From Salana multivorans (GTDB lineage: Bacteria > Actinomycetota > Actinomycetes > Actinomycetales > Beutenbergiaceae): a stretch of DNA of 64,000 nucleotides. Below are positions 16,896 through 25,642 of this stretch, piece by piece. The translations under genes and the position numbers were made by a program. The stretch covers positions 744,001 through 808,000 of the forward strand of contig NZ_RKHQ01000002.1 of assembly GCF_003751805.1 (NCBI RefSeq), read 5' to 3'. The notes under the pieces were generated by a model. It was not told the DNA's origin. It saw nothing but the letters and a program-made list of their open reading frames with translations, and did no database searches. Position 1 is the first letter of the stretch. The number at the start of each line of letters is the position of its first letter.

Positions 16896-17867
16896 ATGAC
16901 CGACGACACTCCCCGCACGCTGTACCAGCCGATCGAGCCCCACCAGACCGGGCTGCTGCCGGTCGGCGACGGGCACGCGATCTTCTGGGAGGTCTCCGGG
17001 AACCCGGACGGGAAGCCGGTCGTGTTCCTGCACGGGGGTCCCGGCGGGGGGACGAACCCGCGCCAGCGCCGGCTGTTCGACCCCGAGCGCTACCGGATCG
17101 TCCTGCTCGACCAGCGCATGTGCGGGCGCTCGACCCCGCACGCCGCCGAGCCGGACGCCGACCTGACGGCCAACACGACCTGGACCCTGGTCGCCGACCT
17201 GGAGCTGTTGCGCGAGCACCTGGGGATCGAGCGGTGGCAGGTGTTCGGCGGGTCGTGGGGCTCGACGCTCGCGCTGGCCTACGCCCAGACCCACCCGGAG
17301 CGGGTGACGGAGCTGGTGCTGCGCGGCATCTTCACGCTGCGCCAGTCGGAGCTCGACTGGTTCTACGAGGGCGGGGCCGCCGCCGTGTACCCCGACCTGT
17401 GGGAGACCTACGCCGGCGCGGTGACGCGTCGCGAGCGGGAGACCTACGTCGCCGCCTACCACCGCGCGCTCTCCGACCCCGACCCGGCCGTGCACGGTCC
17501 GGCGGCCGTCGCGTGGACGACGTGGGAGTCCGCGACGGTCACGCTGCTGCAGCGGCCGGAGATGATCGCGGAGTCGGCGGAGGCGTCGCACGCGACCGCC
17601 TTCGCGCGGATCGAGAACCACTTCTTCCTCCACCACGGCTGGCTCACGGAGGGCCAGCTCGTGCGGGACGCCGGGCTGCTGCGCGACATCCCGGGCGTCA
17701 TCGTGCAGGGGCGGTACGACATGTGCACGCCGGCGATGACGGCGTGGGACCTGCACCGGGCGTGGCCCGAGGCCGAGCTCGTCATCGTGCCCGACGCCGG
17801 CCACGCGTTCGACGAGCCGGGCATCCTCGACGCCCTGGTCCGGGCGACGGACCGGTTCGCCGGCTGA
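16896..17867 (+). CDS. pip: proline iminopeptidase (alpha/beta-hydrolase, S33)
   Basis: 323-residue cytosolic peptidase that releases N-terminal proline from peptides. HGGPGGGTNPRQRRLFDP forms the oxyanion region, GRSTPHA follows the DQR strand, the nucleophile Ser lies in VFGGSWGSTLALAYAQTHPE, the catalytic Asp in QGRYDMCTPAMTAWDLH, and the His in VPDAGHAFDEPG. These are the complete S33 signatures at the usual length. The ATG at 16896 appears leaderless (-10 box 6 nt upstream). The threonine aldolase gene follows after 47 nt with its own -10 candidate; both concern amino-acid salvage, but co-regulation is not shown. Confidence 0.95.
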   Translation: MTDDTPRTLYQPIEPHQTGLLPVGDGHAIFWEVSGNPDGKPVVFLHGGPGGGTNPRQRRLFDPERYRIVLLDQRMCGRSTPHAAEPDADLTANTTWTLVADLELLREHLGIERWQVFGGSWGSTLALAYAQTHPERVTELVLRGIFTLRQSELDWFYEGGAAAVYPDLWETYAGAVTRRERETYVAAYHRALSDPDPAVHGPAAVAWTTWESATVTLLQRPEMIAESAEASHATAFARIENHFFLHHGWLTEGQLVRDAGLLRDIPGVIVQGRYDMCTPAMTAWDLHRAWPEAELVIVPDAGHAFDEPGILDALVRATDRFAG

Positions 17868-17902
17868 ACCATCGGCGCGACGCCGGCCCAGGGCCGGCGA
17901 GG

Positions 17903-17908
17903 GAGAAT
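17903..17908 (+). promoter_or_regulatory. -10 candidate of a leaderless promoter for the threonine aldolase gene
   Basis: GAGAAT ends 6 nt before GTG 17915, the same spacing as at the better -10 boxes in the window. The first base departs from the TANNNT form, so support is weaker. Confidence 0.4.
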
Positions 17909-17914
17909 GTCCGG

Positions 17915-18997
17915 GTGACCGACACGCCCCTCCCCTCGCCCCGCACCAGCTTCGCATCGGACAACTACGCCGGCGTCCACCCCGAGGTCCTCGCGGCCGT
18001 CGTCGAGGCGAACGGCGGTCACGACGTCGCCTACGGCGCGGACTCCTGGACGGAGCGGCTCGGCGAGGTCATGGCGGGACACTTCGGGCCGGCCGCCACC
18101 GTCTGGCCCGTGTTCAACGGGACCGGGGCCAACGTCGTCGCCCTCCAGTCCCTGCTGCCGCGCTGGGGCGCGGTCATCTGCTCCGACACGGCGCACATCA
18201 ACGTCGACGAGGGTGGAGCCCCCGAGCGGATGGCCGCGATCAAGCTGCTGCCCGTGCCGACCCCCGACGGCAAGCTCACCCCCGAGCTCATCGACCGCGA
18301 GGCCTGGGGCTGGGGCTTCGAGCACCGTGCCCAGCCGCTCGTCGTGTCCCTCACGCAGACGACGGAGCTGGGGACCTGCTACACGCCGGAGGAGATCGCC
18401 GCGATCACCGAGCACGCCCACGCCCGCGGCATGCGCGTGCACGTCGACGGCGCCCGCCTGGCCAACGCCGCGGCATCGCTCGGCCTCCAGCTCGCGGCGT
18501 TCACGAGCGACGTCGGCGTCGACGTCCTCAGCCTCGGCGGGACGAAGAACGGGGCGCTCGGGGCGGAGGCCGTCGTCGTCCTCGACCACGACGCGCTCGT
18601 CGGCGGTCCCGACGCCATCCGCTACGTCCGCAAGCTGTCCATGCAGCTCGCGTCGAAGATGCGGTTCATCTCGGCGCAGCTCCTCGCGCTCCACGACGGC
18701 GACCTGTGGCTGCGCAGCGCGACCCACGCGAACGCCATGGCCACCCGCCTGCGCGGCGGCCTCGAGGCCGCGGCGGCGGCCGGCCGCGCGCCGGGGCTGG
18801 CCTTCACCCAGGCCACCGAGGCCAACGCCGTCTTCGCGACGCTGCCGCGGCCCGCCGCCGACGCGGTGCGTGAGCGGTTCCGGTTCTACGACTGGGACGA
18901 GGCCACCGGTGAGGTGCGGTGGATGTGCTCGTTCGACACGACCGAGGCCGACGTCGACGCGTTCGTCGAGGCCGTCGTCGCGGCACTCGCCGGCTGA
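17915..18997 (+). CDS. ltaE: low-specificity L-threonine aldolase (PLP fold type I)
   Basis: 360 residues. It cleaves threonine or allo-threonine to glycine and acetaldehyde in the cytosol. SFASDNYAGVHPEVLAAVVE is the family N-terminus, VWPVFNGTGANVVALQSLL binds cofactor phosphate, MRVHVDGARLANAAASLG carries the Asp that contacts PLP, and the Schiff-base Lys is in LSLGGTKNGALGAEAVVV. GTG at 17915 is supported by the leaderless spacing and by the start of homology shortly afterwards. Some members of this aldolase/tyrosine-lyase superfamily act on other beta-hydroxy amino acids, so the substrate range is open. Confidence 0.92.
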   Translation: MTDTPLPSPRTSFASDNYAGVHPEVLAAVVEANGGHDVAYGADSWTERLGEVMAGHFGPAATVWPVFNGTGANVVALQSLLPRWGAVICSDTAHINVDEGGAPERMAAIKLLPVPTPDGKLTPELIDREAWGWGFEHRAQPLVVSLTQTTELGTCYTPEEIAAITEHAHARGMRVHVDGARLANAAASLGLQLAAFTSDVGVDVLSLGGTKNGALGAEAVVVLDHDALVGGPDAIRYVRKLSMQLASKMRFISAQLLALHDGDLWLRSATHANAMATRLRGGLEAAAAAGRAPGLAFTQATEANAVFATLPRPAADAVRERFRFYDWDEATGEVRWMCSFDTTEADVDAFVEAVVAALAG

Positions 18998-19045
18998 GCC
19001 GGAACGGCTCCGGCCGGGCCGACGCGCACGGCCCCGCTCGCTCGG

Positions 19046-22000
19046 CTACTCGCCGTAGAAGACCCGGTCCACGACCATCCGCGCCCGCCGCGCGGTCCGC
19101 AGGTAGTCGTCCTCGAGCGCCGCGCCGCTCACCGGGACGTAGCCGAGCAGGGCGGCCGTCCCGGTCAGCTCGCGGTGCTCGGCCGGCAGCACGTCGACCT
19201 TCGTCCCGCTCGTCCGGCCGGTGACGAGCACGATCGCGTCGCGCGTGCGACTGCTGGAGCGCCACGCCCGCGAGAGCAGCTCGGCGTCGGTCGCCCCGAG
19301 GAGCCCGGCGCTCGCCGCCGCGTCGAGCGCCGCGAGCGTCGACGGGGTGCGCAGAGCCGGAACGTCGTGGGCGTGCAGGAGCTGGAGGAGCTGGACCGTC
19401 CACTCGACGTCCGCCAGCCCCCCGGGGCCCAGCTTGAGGTGCCGGGTCGGCGTGACGCCGCGCGGCATCCGCTCCCGCTCCACGCGCGCCTTGATCCGCC
19501 GGTACTCGCGCAGCTCGCTCTCGCTCAGCCCGCCGCCCGCGTACCGCAGCGGGTCGACCAGCTCGAGGAACGCGATCGCCAGGCCCTCGTCGCCGGCGAC
19601 CGGACGCGCCCGCAGCAGGGCCTGCCGCTCCCACGGGGCCGACCAGCGGTCGTAGTACTCCTCGTAGGACGCCAGCGTCCGGGTGAGGGGTCCGCTGCGT
19701 CCCTCGGGGCGCAGGTCAGCGTCGACCCGGAGCGCCGGCTCGGGGCCGGTCTGCCCGAGGAGCTGCCCCACCCGCTGCGCCACCGCCAGCGCGAACTGCT
19801 GCGCCCGGACGGGATCGGCCCCCGGGAGCGGGTCGTGGACGAACATCACGTCGGCGTCGGAGGCGTAGCCCAGCTCGTGCCCGCCGAGCCGTCCCATCGC
19901 CACGACGAGCTGACGCGTCGGCGGCTCGTCCCCGTACCCCTGCTCGGCGCCCACCTGCTCGGTTGCGATCCGCAGGGCCCCGCGCAGCGCGGCGTCGGCC
20001 GCCGAGGAGATGCCCGGCGTGAGGTCGGCCTCGAGGTTCGTCAGGACGTCGGAGACCGCCGTCCGCGCCAGCTCCCGCCGCCGCAGGTAGCGCACGAACG
20101 TCGCTCCGGCCGCCGGGTCGCCCTCACGACGGCGCAGCACGGCATCCATCTCCGCGTCGAGTGCGGCGACCGAGCGCGGTCGCAGGTCGCCGTCCTCGGC
20201 GAGCCAGCGGACCGACTCCGGCGAGCGACGCAGCGCGTCGGCGGCATACCGCGAGGAGGAGAGCACGCGCGCGAGGTTGCGGGCCGCGACGCCGGAGTCC
20301 CGCAGCAGCTTGAGGTACCAGTGGCTCCCGCCGACCTCCTCCGACAGCGTCCGGAATGCCAGCAGGCCGGCGTCGGGGTCGGCGCCCTGGGTGAACCAGC
20401 CGAGCAGGACGGGCAGGAGGTGACGCTGGATCGCCGCGCGCCGCGAGACGCCCTCGGTCAGCGCCGTGATGTGCGCGAGCGCCTGCTCCGGCGAGCGGTA
20501 CCCGAGGGCCGCGAGCCGCGCGTACGCCGCCTCGGGCGAGAGCGCGGCGTCCTCCGCCGACAGCCGCGCGGTCGCGGGCAGCAGCGGCCGGTAGAACAGG
20601 TCCTCGTGGAGCCCGCGCACGTCGCGTCGCGTCCGCTGCCACCGCGCGAGGAGGTCGACGACGAGGTCGCCCGTCTCCCCCGTCGCCTCACCGCCGCCGG
20701 CGCCGTCCGCGCCCGGGGGGCGCATCGACCGGGCGACCCGCACGAGGTCCTGCTCGGCGGTCGGCACGAGGTGGGTCCGGCGCAGCCGCTGGAGCTGGAT
20801 GCGGTGCTCCATGAGCCGGAGGAAGCGGTAGTCAGCCGCGAGCCGCTCGGCCTCGCCGCGACCGACGAACCCCTCGGCCGCGAGCGCGTCGAGCGCCTCC
20901 AGCGTCGTCCGCGAGCGGATCCCCGGCGCGAGCCGGCCGTGGACCAGCTGGAGGAGCTGGACGGTGAACTCGACGTCGCGCAGGCCGCCCGTGCCGAGCT
21001 TGAGCTCGCGGTCCGCGTCCTTGCGCGGGATGTGGGCCTCGACGCGGCGGCGCATGGCCTGGGCGTCCTCGACGAACCGCTCGCGCTGGACCGCCGTCCA
21101 CACGAGCGGCCGGAGCGTCTCGACGTACAGCTCGCCGAGCTCGCGGTCCCCGGCGACGGGGCGCGCCTTGAGCAGCGCCTGGAACTCCCAGGTCTTCGCC
21201 CAGCGCTCGTAGTAGGCGACATGGCTGGCCAGCGTGCGCACGAGCGGACCGTTCTTGCCCTCGGGGCGCAACGCGGCGTCGACCTCCCACAGCGCCGGCT
21301 CGACCCCTGGACCGGAGCAGGCGCGGGCGAGCGCGCTGGCGAGCTGGGTCCCGACGCGGACGACCTGCTGCTCCGACGCCACCGGCTCCCCGTCGGCGTC
21401 CAGGGCCGGCTCGGCGACGTAGACGACGTCGACGTCGCTGACGTAGTTGAGCTCACGTCCGCCCGTCTTGCCCATCCCGAGCACGGCGAGGCGGACGGAG
21501 TCGGAGTCGGGCACCTCGGTCCGCGCGATGGCGAGGGCGGCCTCGAGCGCGGCGGCGGCCAGGTCGGCCAGGGCGGCGGCGACCCAGGAGAACCCGGCGA
21601 GCGGGTCGGGCTGCGTCAGGTCGGCGGCGGCGATCCGCAGGAGCTCGCGACGGTAGGCGCGGCGCATCCGCGCCGTCGCCGCCTCGACGCTCGCCCGGGG
21701 TCCCGGCGCCCCGGGGTCGGCGCCGACGGCGCGAAGCAGGCGCCCCCGCACGTCGTCGGCGTCGTCCGGGGCGTCCGTCGAGACGTCGTCGCCCGCGACG
21801 ACCCCGGTGACGACCGCGAGATCACCCGGGTGGCTGACGAGCGCGTCGCCGAGCGCCTCCGACGCCCCGAGGACGGCGAGCAGCCGTTCCCGCGGGCCGC
21901 CACCGTCGCCGAGCACGGCGACGAGCGCGCGCCGCACGTCCTCGTCGGCGCGGTCGTGGATGCGGTCGAGCGCGAGCAGCGCGAGGTCGGGGTCGGCGCT

Positions 22001-22147
22001 CTCCCCCAGGGCGGCGAGCAGGCCGGCCGCGTCGTCGTCCGCGAGGACGGGCTGCAGCCAGTCGCCGGCGAGGATCGCCTCGGCCCGGGCGAGCTCGTGG
22101 AACCCGGACCGCAGGAGCCGGGTCGTTGGCGAGGGTCGCCGCGTCAT
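19046..22147 (-). CDS. glnE: bifunctional glutamine synthetase adenylyltransferase/deadenylase
   Basis: 1033 residues, full length for the family. GlnE attaches AMP to, and removes it from, a Tyr of type I-beta glutamine synthetase in response to nitrogen status. Two nucleotidyltransferase domains are visible: the deadenylylating one with AVLGMGKTGGRELNYVSDVD near residue 230, and the adenylylating one with VVAMGRLGGHELGYASDADV near residue 750, each followed by a helical GlnE domain with LKLGTGGLRDVEFTVQLLQL or its near copy LKLGPGGLADVEWTVQLLQL. It lies 12 nt behind a glutamine synthetase gene on the same strand, the conserved actinobacterial order. That neighbour lacks the target Tyr, so the substrate is probably a second GlnA elsewhere. 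Confidence 0.95.
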   Translation of the reverse strand: MTRRPSPTTRLLRSGFHELARAEAILAGDWLQPVLADDDAAGLLAALGESADPDLALLALDRIHDRADEDVRRALVAVLGDGGGPRERLLAVLGASEALGDALVSHPGDLAVVTGVVAGDDVSTDAPDDADDVRGRLLRAVGADPGAPGPRASVEAATARMRRAYRRELLRIAAADLTQPDPLAGFSWVAAALADLAAAALEAALAIARTEVPDSDSVRLAVLGMGKTGGRELNYVSDVDVVYVAEPALDADGEPVASEQQVVRVGTQLASALARACSGPGVEPALWEVDAALRPEGKNGPLVRTLASHVAYYERWAKTWEFQALLKARPVAGDRELGELYVETLRPLVWTAVQRERFVEDAQAMRRRVEAHIPRKDADRELKLGTGGLRDVEFTVQLLQLVHGRLAPGIRSRTTLEALDALAAEGFVGRGEAERLAADYRFLRLMEHRIQLQRLRRTHLVPTAEQDLVRVARSMRPPGADGAGGGEATGETGDLVVDLLARWQRTRRDVRGLHEDLFYRPLLPATARLSAEDAALSPEAAYARLAALGYRSPEQALAHITALTEGVSRRAAIQRHLLPVLLGWFTQGADPDAGLLAFRTLSEEVGGSHWYLKLLRDSGVAARNLARVLSSSRYAADALRRSPESVRWLAEDGDLRPRSVAALDAEMDAVLRRREGDPAAGATFVRYLRRRELARTAVSDVLTNLEADLTPGISSAADAALRGALRIATEQVGAEQGYGDEPPTRQLVVAMGRLGGHELGYASDADVMFVHDPLPGADPVRAQQFALAVAQRVGQLLGQTGPEPALRVDADLRPEGRSGPLTRTLASYEEYYDRWSAPWERQALLRARPVAGDEGLAIAFLELVDPLRYAGGGLSESELREYRRIKARVERERMPRGVTPTRHLKLGPGGLADVEWTVQLLQLLHAHDVPALRTPSTLAALDAAASAGLLGATDAELLSRAWRSSSRTRDAIVLVTGRTSGTKVDVLPAEHRELTGTAALLGYVPVSGAALEDDYLRTARRARMVVDRVFYGE

Positions 22148-22159
22148 CGCCTCGGCGGG

Positions 22160-23497
22160 TCAGAGCGCACGAAGGAACTTGGAGATCTCGTACGGCGTGA
22201 CCTGCGCCTGGTACTCCTCCCACTCCCGGCGCTTGTTGCGCAGGAAGAACTCGAAGACGCTCTCCCCGAGGGTCTCGGCGACGAGCTCGGAGGAGCCCAT
22301 GATCTCCAGCGCGTCCTGCAGGTTGTTGGGCAGGGGCGCGATCCCGAGGGCGCGACGCTCGGCGTCGGAGAGGTTCCAGACGTTGTCCTCCGCCTCCTCC
22401 GGAAGCTCGTAGTCGCCCTGGATGCCCTTGAGACCCGCCGCGAGCAGGAGCGCGTAGGCGAGGTAGGGGTTGGCGGAGGAGTCGAGCGCGCGGTACTCGA
22501 CGCGCGCCGACTGCCCCTTGCCCGGCTTGTACATCGGGACGCGGATGAGGGCCGAGCGGTTGTTGTGCCCCCAGCACACGTAGCTCGGGGCCTCGCCGCC
22601 GCCCCACAGGCGCTTGTAGGAGTTGACGAACTGGTTCGTCACGGCCGTGATCTCGGCGGAGTGGCGCAGGAGGCCGGCGATGAACTTGCGGGCGGTCGTC
22701 GAGAGCTCGTACTCGCGTCCCGCCTCGTAGAACGCGTTCGTGTCGCCCTCGAACAGGGACAGGTGCGTGTGCATCCCCGACCCCGGCTCGCCGGAGAGCG
22801 GCTTGGGCATGAACGAGGCCATGATCCCCTGGGTGAGCGCGACCTCCTTGACGATCGTGCGGAACGTCATGATGTTGTCGGCCGTGGACAGGGCGTCGGC
22901 GTAGCGCAGGTCGATCTCGTTCTGGCCGGGGCCGCCCTCGTGGTGGGAGTACTCGACGGAGATCCCCATCGACTCCAGGAGCCCGATCGCGGCGCGGCGG
23001 AAGTCGTGGCCCGTGCCGCGCGCCACGTGGTCGAAGTAGCCGGCGTCGTCGATCGGGACGAGCGGGCCCTGCGGCGTCGCGGGCTCGTGAAAGAGGTAGA
23101 ACTCGATCTCGGGGTGGGTGTAGTAGGAGAACCCGGCGTCGCTCGCCTTGGCCAGTGCGCGCTTGAGCACGTTGCGGGGGTCCGCCGCGGCCGGCTGACC
23201 GTCGGGCGTGAGGATGTCGCAGAACATCCGGGCGGTGCCGCGGTGGTCGCCGCGCCACGGGAGGATCTGGAACGTCGACGGGTCGGGCCGCGCGAGCATG
23301 TCCGCCTCGGAGACGCGCGAGAGACCCTGGATCGCGGAGCCGTCGAAGCCGATGCCCTCGGCGAAGGCGCTCTCCAGCTCGGCCGGCGCGATCGCGACCG
23401 ACTTGAGGAAGCCGAGGACGTCCGTGAACCACAGTCGGATGAAGCGGATGTCGTGCTCCTCGATCGAACGAAGCACGTACTCCTGCTGCTTGTCCAT
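22160..23497 (-). CDS. glnA: type I glutamine synthetase, GSI-alpha/GlnA2-like
   Basis: 445 residues. It makes glutamine from glutamate, ammonia and ATP in the cytosol as a dodecamer. FIRLWFTDVLGFLKSVAI and GFDGSAIQGLSRVSEADM are the N-terminal domain, EPGSGMHTHLSLFEGDTNAF the metal/glutamate site, and VTNQFVNSYKRLWGGGEAPS the ATP-binding part. The length and the absence of the roughly 25-residue insertion point to the alpha subdivision. Where beta enzymes have NLYDLP with the adenylylated Tyr, this protein reads DNVWNLSDAE, so GlnE control at that site is impossible. ATG at 23497 is the family start. A divergent panB gene begins 159 bp upstream. Confidence 0.95.
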   Translation of the reverse strand: MDKQQEYVLRSIEEHDIRFIRLWFTDVLGFLKSVAIAPAELESAFAEGIGFDGSAIQGLSRVSEADMLARPDPSTFQILPWRGDHRGTARMFCDILTPDGQPAAADPRNVLKRALAKASDAGFSYYTHPEIEFYLFHEPATPQGPLVPIDDAGYFDHVARGTGHDFRRAAIGLLESMGISVEYSHHEGGPGQNEIDLRYADALSTADNIMTFRTIVKEVALTQGIMASFMPKPLSGEPGSGMHTHLSLFEGDTNAFYEAGREYELSTTARKFIAGLLRHSAEITAVTNQFVNSYKRLWGGGEAPSYVCWGHNNRSALIRVPMYKPGKGQSARVEYRALDSSANPYLAYALLLAAGLKGIQGDYELPEEAEDNVWNLSDAERRALGIAPLPNNLQDALEIMGSSELVAETLGESVFEFFLRNKRREWEEYQAQVTPYEISKFLRAL

Positions 23498-23644
23498 GGC
23501 TCTCCTCGTCCGGACGACAACGCGTTGCTCCTATCATGGCGAATCCCGCGCCGATCACCTACCCGACCGGCGGCCCATCGGCCGTTCGATGGCCTCCCGC
23601 GGCCGTGGACCCATGGTCCCGGCGGCCCGGCGGCCGCCCCGTCC

Positions 23645-23650
23645 TACAGT
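23645..23650 (+). promoter_or_regulatory. -10 box of a leaderless promoter for panB
   Basis: TACAGT ends 6 nt before ATG 23657. The short sequence in between (TGAGGC) has only a weak resemblance to a ribosome-binding site, too close to the ATG to work. Confidence 0.55.
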
Positions 23651-23656
23651 TGAGGC

Positions 23657-24496
23657 ATGCCCGCACCGCAGGAGTCAACGCCCGTCCCGACGCAGCCGAA
23701 GCGGTACCGCGTGCCGCACCTGCGCGCGTCCAAGGAGGCGGGCCGCCCGATCACGATGCTCACGGCGTACGACGCCGTCACCGCGCGCATCTTCGACGCC
23801 GCCGGCGTCGACTCGCTGCTCGTCGGCGACTCCATCGGGAACAACATGCTCGGCTACCCGTCGACGCTGCCCGTGACGGTGGACCAGATGGTGGTCGCGA
23901 CCCGGGCCGTCGCCGGCGCCGCGGCGCGCGCGCTCGTCGTCGCCGACCTGCCGTTCGGCTCCTACGAGGCGAGCGCCGCGCAGGCGCACGCCACGGCCGT
24001 CCGGCTGATGAAGGAGGGCGGCGCGGGCGCGGTCAAGCTCGAGGGCGGGCAGCACATGGTCGAGCAGGTACGCCTGCTGTCCACGACGGGCATCCCCGTC
24101 GTCGGCCATCTCGGCCTGACCCCGCAGTCGGAGAACGTGTTCGGCGGCATGAAGGTGCAGGGCCGGGGCGAGGCCGCGGCCCAGAAGCTCCTCGCCGACG
24201 CGCTCGCGCTGGAGGCCGCCGGGGCCGTCGCGATCGTCCTGGAGATGGTCCCCGGACCGCTCGCGACGCGCGTCACGAAGGAGCTCGCGATCCCCACGAT
24301 CGGCATCGGCGCCGGTGTCGAGTGCGACGGGCAGGTGCTCGTCTGGACCGACATGGCCGGCATGGCCGACTGGGCTCCCAAGTTCTCCCGCGCGTTCGGC
24401 CAGGTCGGGGCAGCGCTGTCGGCCGCGGCCGGCGACTACGTCGGTGCGGTGCGGGAGCGGATCTTCCCCGGGCCGGAGCACACGTTCGACGAGTAG
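23657..24496 (+). CDS. panB: 3-methyl-2-oxobutanoate hydroxymethyltransferase
   Basis: 279-residue enzyme of pantothenate (coenzyme A) synthesis that transfers a hydroxymethyl group from 5,10-methylene-THF to alpha-ketoisovalerate. PITMLTAYDAVTARIFDAAG, the metal-binding VDSLLVGDSIGNNMLGYPS, ADLPFGSYEASAAQA, GAVKLEGGQHMVEQVRLLST, GHLGLTPQSENVFGGMKVQG and PTIGIGAGVECDGQVLVWTD cover the whole family profile. The N-terminal 15 residues are a disordered leader. The gene stands alone: panC and panD are not adjacent. It converges on a small gene at 24528. Confidence 0.97.
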   Translation: MPAPQESTPVPTQPKRYRVPHLRASKEAGRPITMLTAYDAVTARIFDAAGVDSLLVGDSIGNNMLGYPSTLPVTVDQMVVATRAVAGAAARALVVADLPFGSYEASAAQAHATAVRLMKEGGAGAVKLEGGQHMVEQVRLLSTTGIPVVGHLGLTPQSENVFGGMKVQGRGEAAAQKLLADALALEAAGAVAIVLEMVPGPLATRVTKELAIPTIGIGAGVECDGQVLVWTDMAGMADWAPKFSRAFGQVGAALSAAAGDYVGAVRERIFPGPEHTFDE

Positions 24497-24508
24497 GACG
24501 ACGAGCAG

Positions 24509-24526
24509 GACCCCGACGGTCGGGTC
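24509..24526. terminator. weak hairpin between convergent panB and the SPOR-like gene
   Basis: GACCCCGA and TCGGGTC face each other around CGG with one bulged C. It fills most of the 31-nt gap between the two stop codons. Short and without a U-tract, so only a candidate. Confidence 0.3.
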
Positions 24527-24527
24527 G

Positions 24528-24761
24528 TCAGTCGCCCTCGCGCCAGCGGCGGTCCTCCTCGTCCCAGGCCTCCGTCCGCCGCTGCGCGGTCGCCAGCGCG
24601 TGCTCGGCCGCCTCACGCGTCGCGTACGGACCGATCCGCTTCGTCCAGACGGACCGCTGGCCCTTCTCGACCTCGCCGGTGGACAGGTTGTAGTAGTAGC
24701 CCTCGTCCTTGAGGCGGGCGTCGGGCTCCTCGATCGGGCCGGGCGTGACGTCGTCGGTCAT
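24528..24761 (-). CDS. small SPOR-like protein
   Basis: 77 residues, soluble and highly charged. GYYYNLSTGEVEKGQRSVWT followed by KRIGPYATREAAEHALATA is the pattern seen in small actinobacterial proteins annotated as SPOR-domain-containing, where the aromatic N-terminal strand and the R-x-GPY-x-T-x-EAA turn-helix resemble half of a peptidoglycan-binding SPOR repeat. There is no signal peptide, so binding to cell-wall glycan is doubtful. The ATG at 24761 is preceded by GGAGAG, a suitable ribosome-binding site; the in-frame region further upstream is not conserved-looking. Function unknown. It is divergent from ppgK. Confidence 0.75.
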   Translation of the reverse strand: MTDDVTPGPIEEPDARLKDEGYYYNLSTGEVEKGQRSVWTKRIGPYATREAAEHALATAQRRTEAWDEEDRRWREGD

Positions 24762-24812
24762 GTCTCTCCTGCCTCTCCGCCCGCGTGGAAGCACGCGCCG
24801 GGCTCTTTCTCC

Positions 24813-24818
24813 TAGACT
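24813..24818 (+). promoter_or_regulatory. -10 box upstream of ppgK
   Basis: TAGACT lies 38 nt before ATG 24857 and predicts a short leader of about 30 nt containing the Shine-Dalgarno GGAAGG at 24843-24848. This gene therefore differs from the leaderless ones nearby. Confidence 0.5.
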
Positions 24819-24856
24819 CCCATCCTGGCACCGCTCGCACACGGAAGGCGCACACC

Positions 24857-25642
24857 ATGGCAAAGAAGTCGAACAGGGACGCCTCGACGGCCCCCGCGGT
24901 CGCCTTCGGCATCGACATCGGCGGATCCGGCATCAAGGGCGCACCCGTCGACCTGGCCAGTGGTGAGTTCACGCAGGACCGCGTGCGCATCGAGACTCCC
25001 CAGCCCTCGACGCCGGACGCCGTCGCGAAGGTGCTGACCGAGCTGGTCGGACGGTTCGACCTGCCGGGCAAGGCGCCGATCGGCCTCACCTTCCCGGCGA
25101 TCATCAAGCACGGCGTCGCCTACTCAGCCGCGAACGTCGACGAGTCGTGGATCGGGACCAACATCGCCGACGTCGCGCGCGAGGCGACCGGGCACGACGC
25201 GGTCGTCGTCAACGACGCGGACGCCGCCGGGTTCGCCGAGGTCGCCTACGGGGCCGCGCGGGACGTCTCGGGGCTGGTCATCGTCGTGACGCTCGGCACG
25301 GGTATCGGCTCGGCCATGATCTACGACGGCGTGCTCGTCCCGAACGCGGAGCTCGGCCACCTGGAGATCGACGGGCACGACGCCGAGACACAGGCGTCCT
25401 CCGGTGTGCGCGAGCGCGAGGGCTGGACGTACGAGGAGTGGGCGCCGCGGCTGCAGCGCTACTTCTCCACGGTGGAGTTCCTGTTCTCCCCCGACCTGTT
25501 CGTCGTCGGCGGGGGCATCAGCAAGAAGGCGGACAAGTTCCTCCCACTGCTGGACCTGCGCACGCCGATCATCCCCGCCGCCCTGCGCAACAACGCCGGG
25601 ATCGCCGGCGCCGCGGCGCTCGCCGCGGCCGGTGCGCGGTGA
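24857..25642 (+). CDS. ppgK: polyphosphate glucokinase (ROK family)
   Basis: 261-residue cytosolic kinase that phosphorylates glucose with polyphosphate or ATP, an enzyme largely confined to actinomycetes and some cyanobacteria. The phosphate-binding loop is FGIDIGGSGIKGAPVDLASG, the substrate Asp lies in VVNDADAAGFAEVAYG, and VIVVTLGTGIGSAMIYDGVL, AELGHLEIDGHDAE and VVGGGISKKADKFLPLL complete the ROK/PPGK profile. ATG 24857 has a Shine-Dalgarno sequence 8 nt upstream. The next gene starts inside its stop codon (GTGA, 25639-25642). It would feed glucose released by the sugar hydrolases of this genome into glycolysis. Confidence 0.96.
   Translation: MAKKSNRDASTAPAVAFGIDIGGSGIKGAPVDLASGEFTQDRVRIETPQPSTPDAVAKVLTELVGRFDLPGKAPIGLTFPAIIKHGVAYSAANVDESWIGTNIADVAREATGHDAVVVNDADAAGFAEVAYGAARDVSGLVIVVTLGTGIGSAMIYDGVLVPNAELGHLEIDGHDAETQASSGVREREGWTYEEWAPRLQRYFSTVEFLFSPDLFVVGGGISKKADKFLPLLDLRTPIIPAALRNNAGIAGAAALAAAGAR

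Noticed and set aside
18996-19010. GAGCCG-GAA-CGGCTC hairpin between the threonine aldolase and glnE.
   Set aside because: Only 6 bp, partly inside the aldolase stop codon region and expected often by chance at this GC content.
19175-23653. A 1492-residue plus-strand frame opposite glnE and glnA.
   Set aside because: Its composition (Arg, Gly, Val, Glu-rich, no motif) is that of the antisense of GC-rich coding DNA; both minus-strand genes have complete catalytic motifs.
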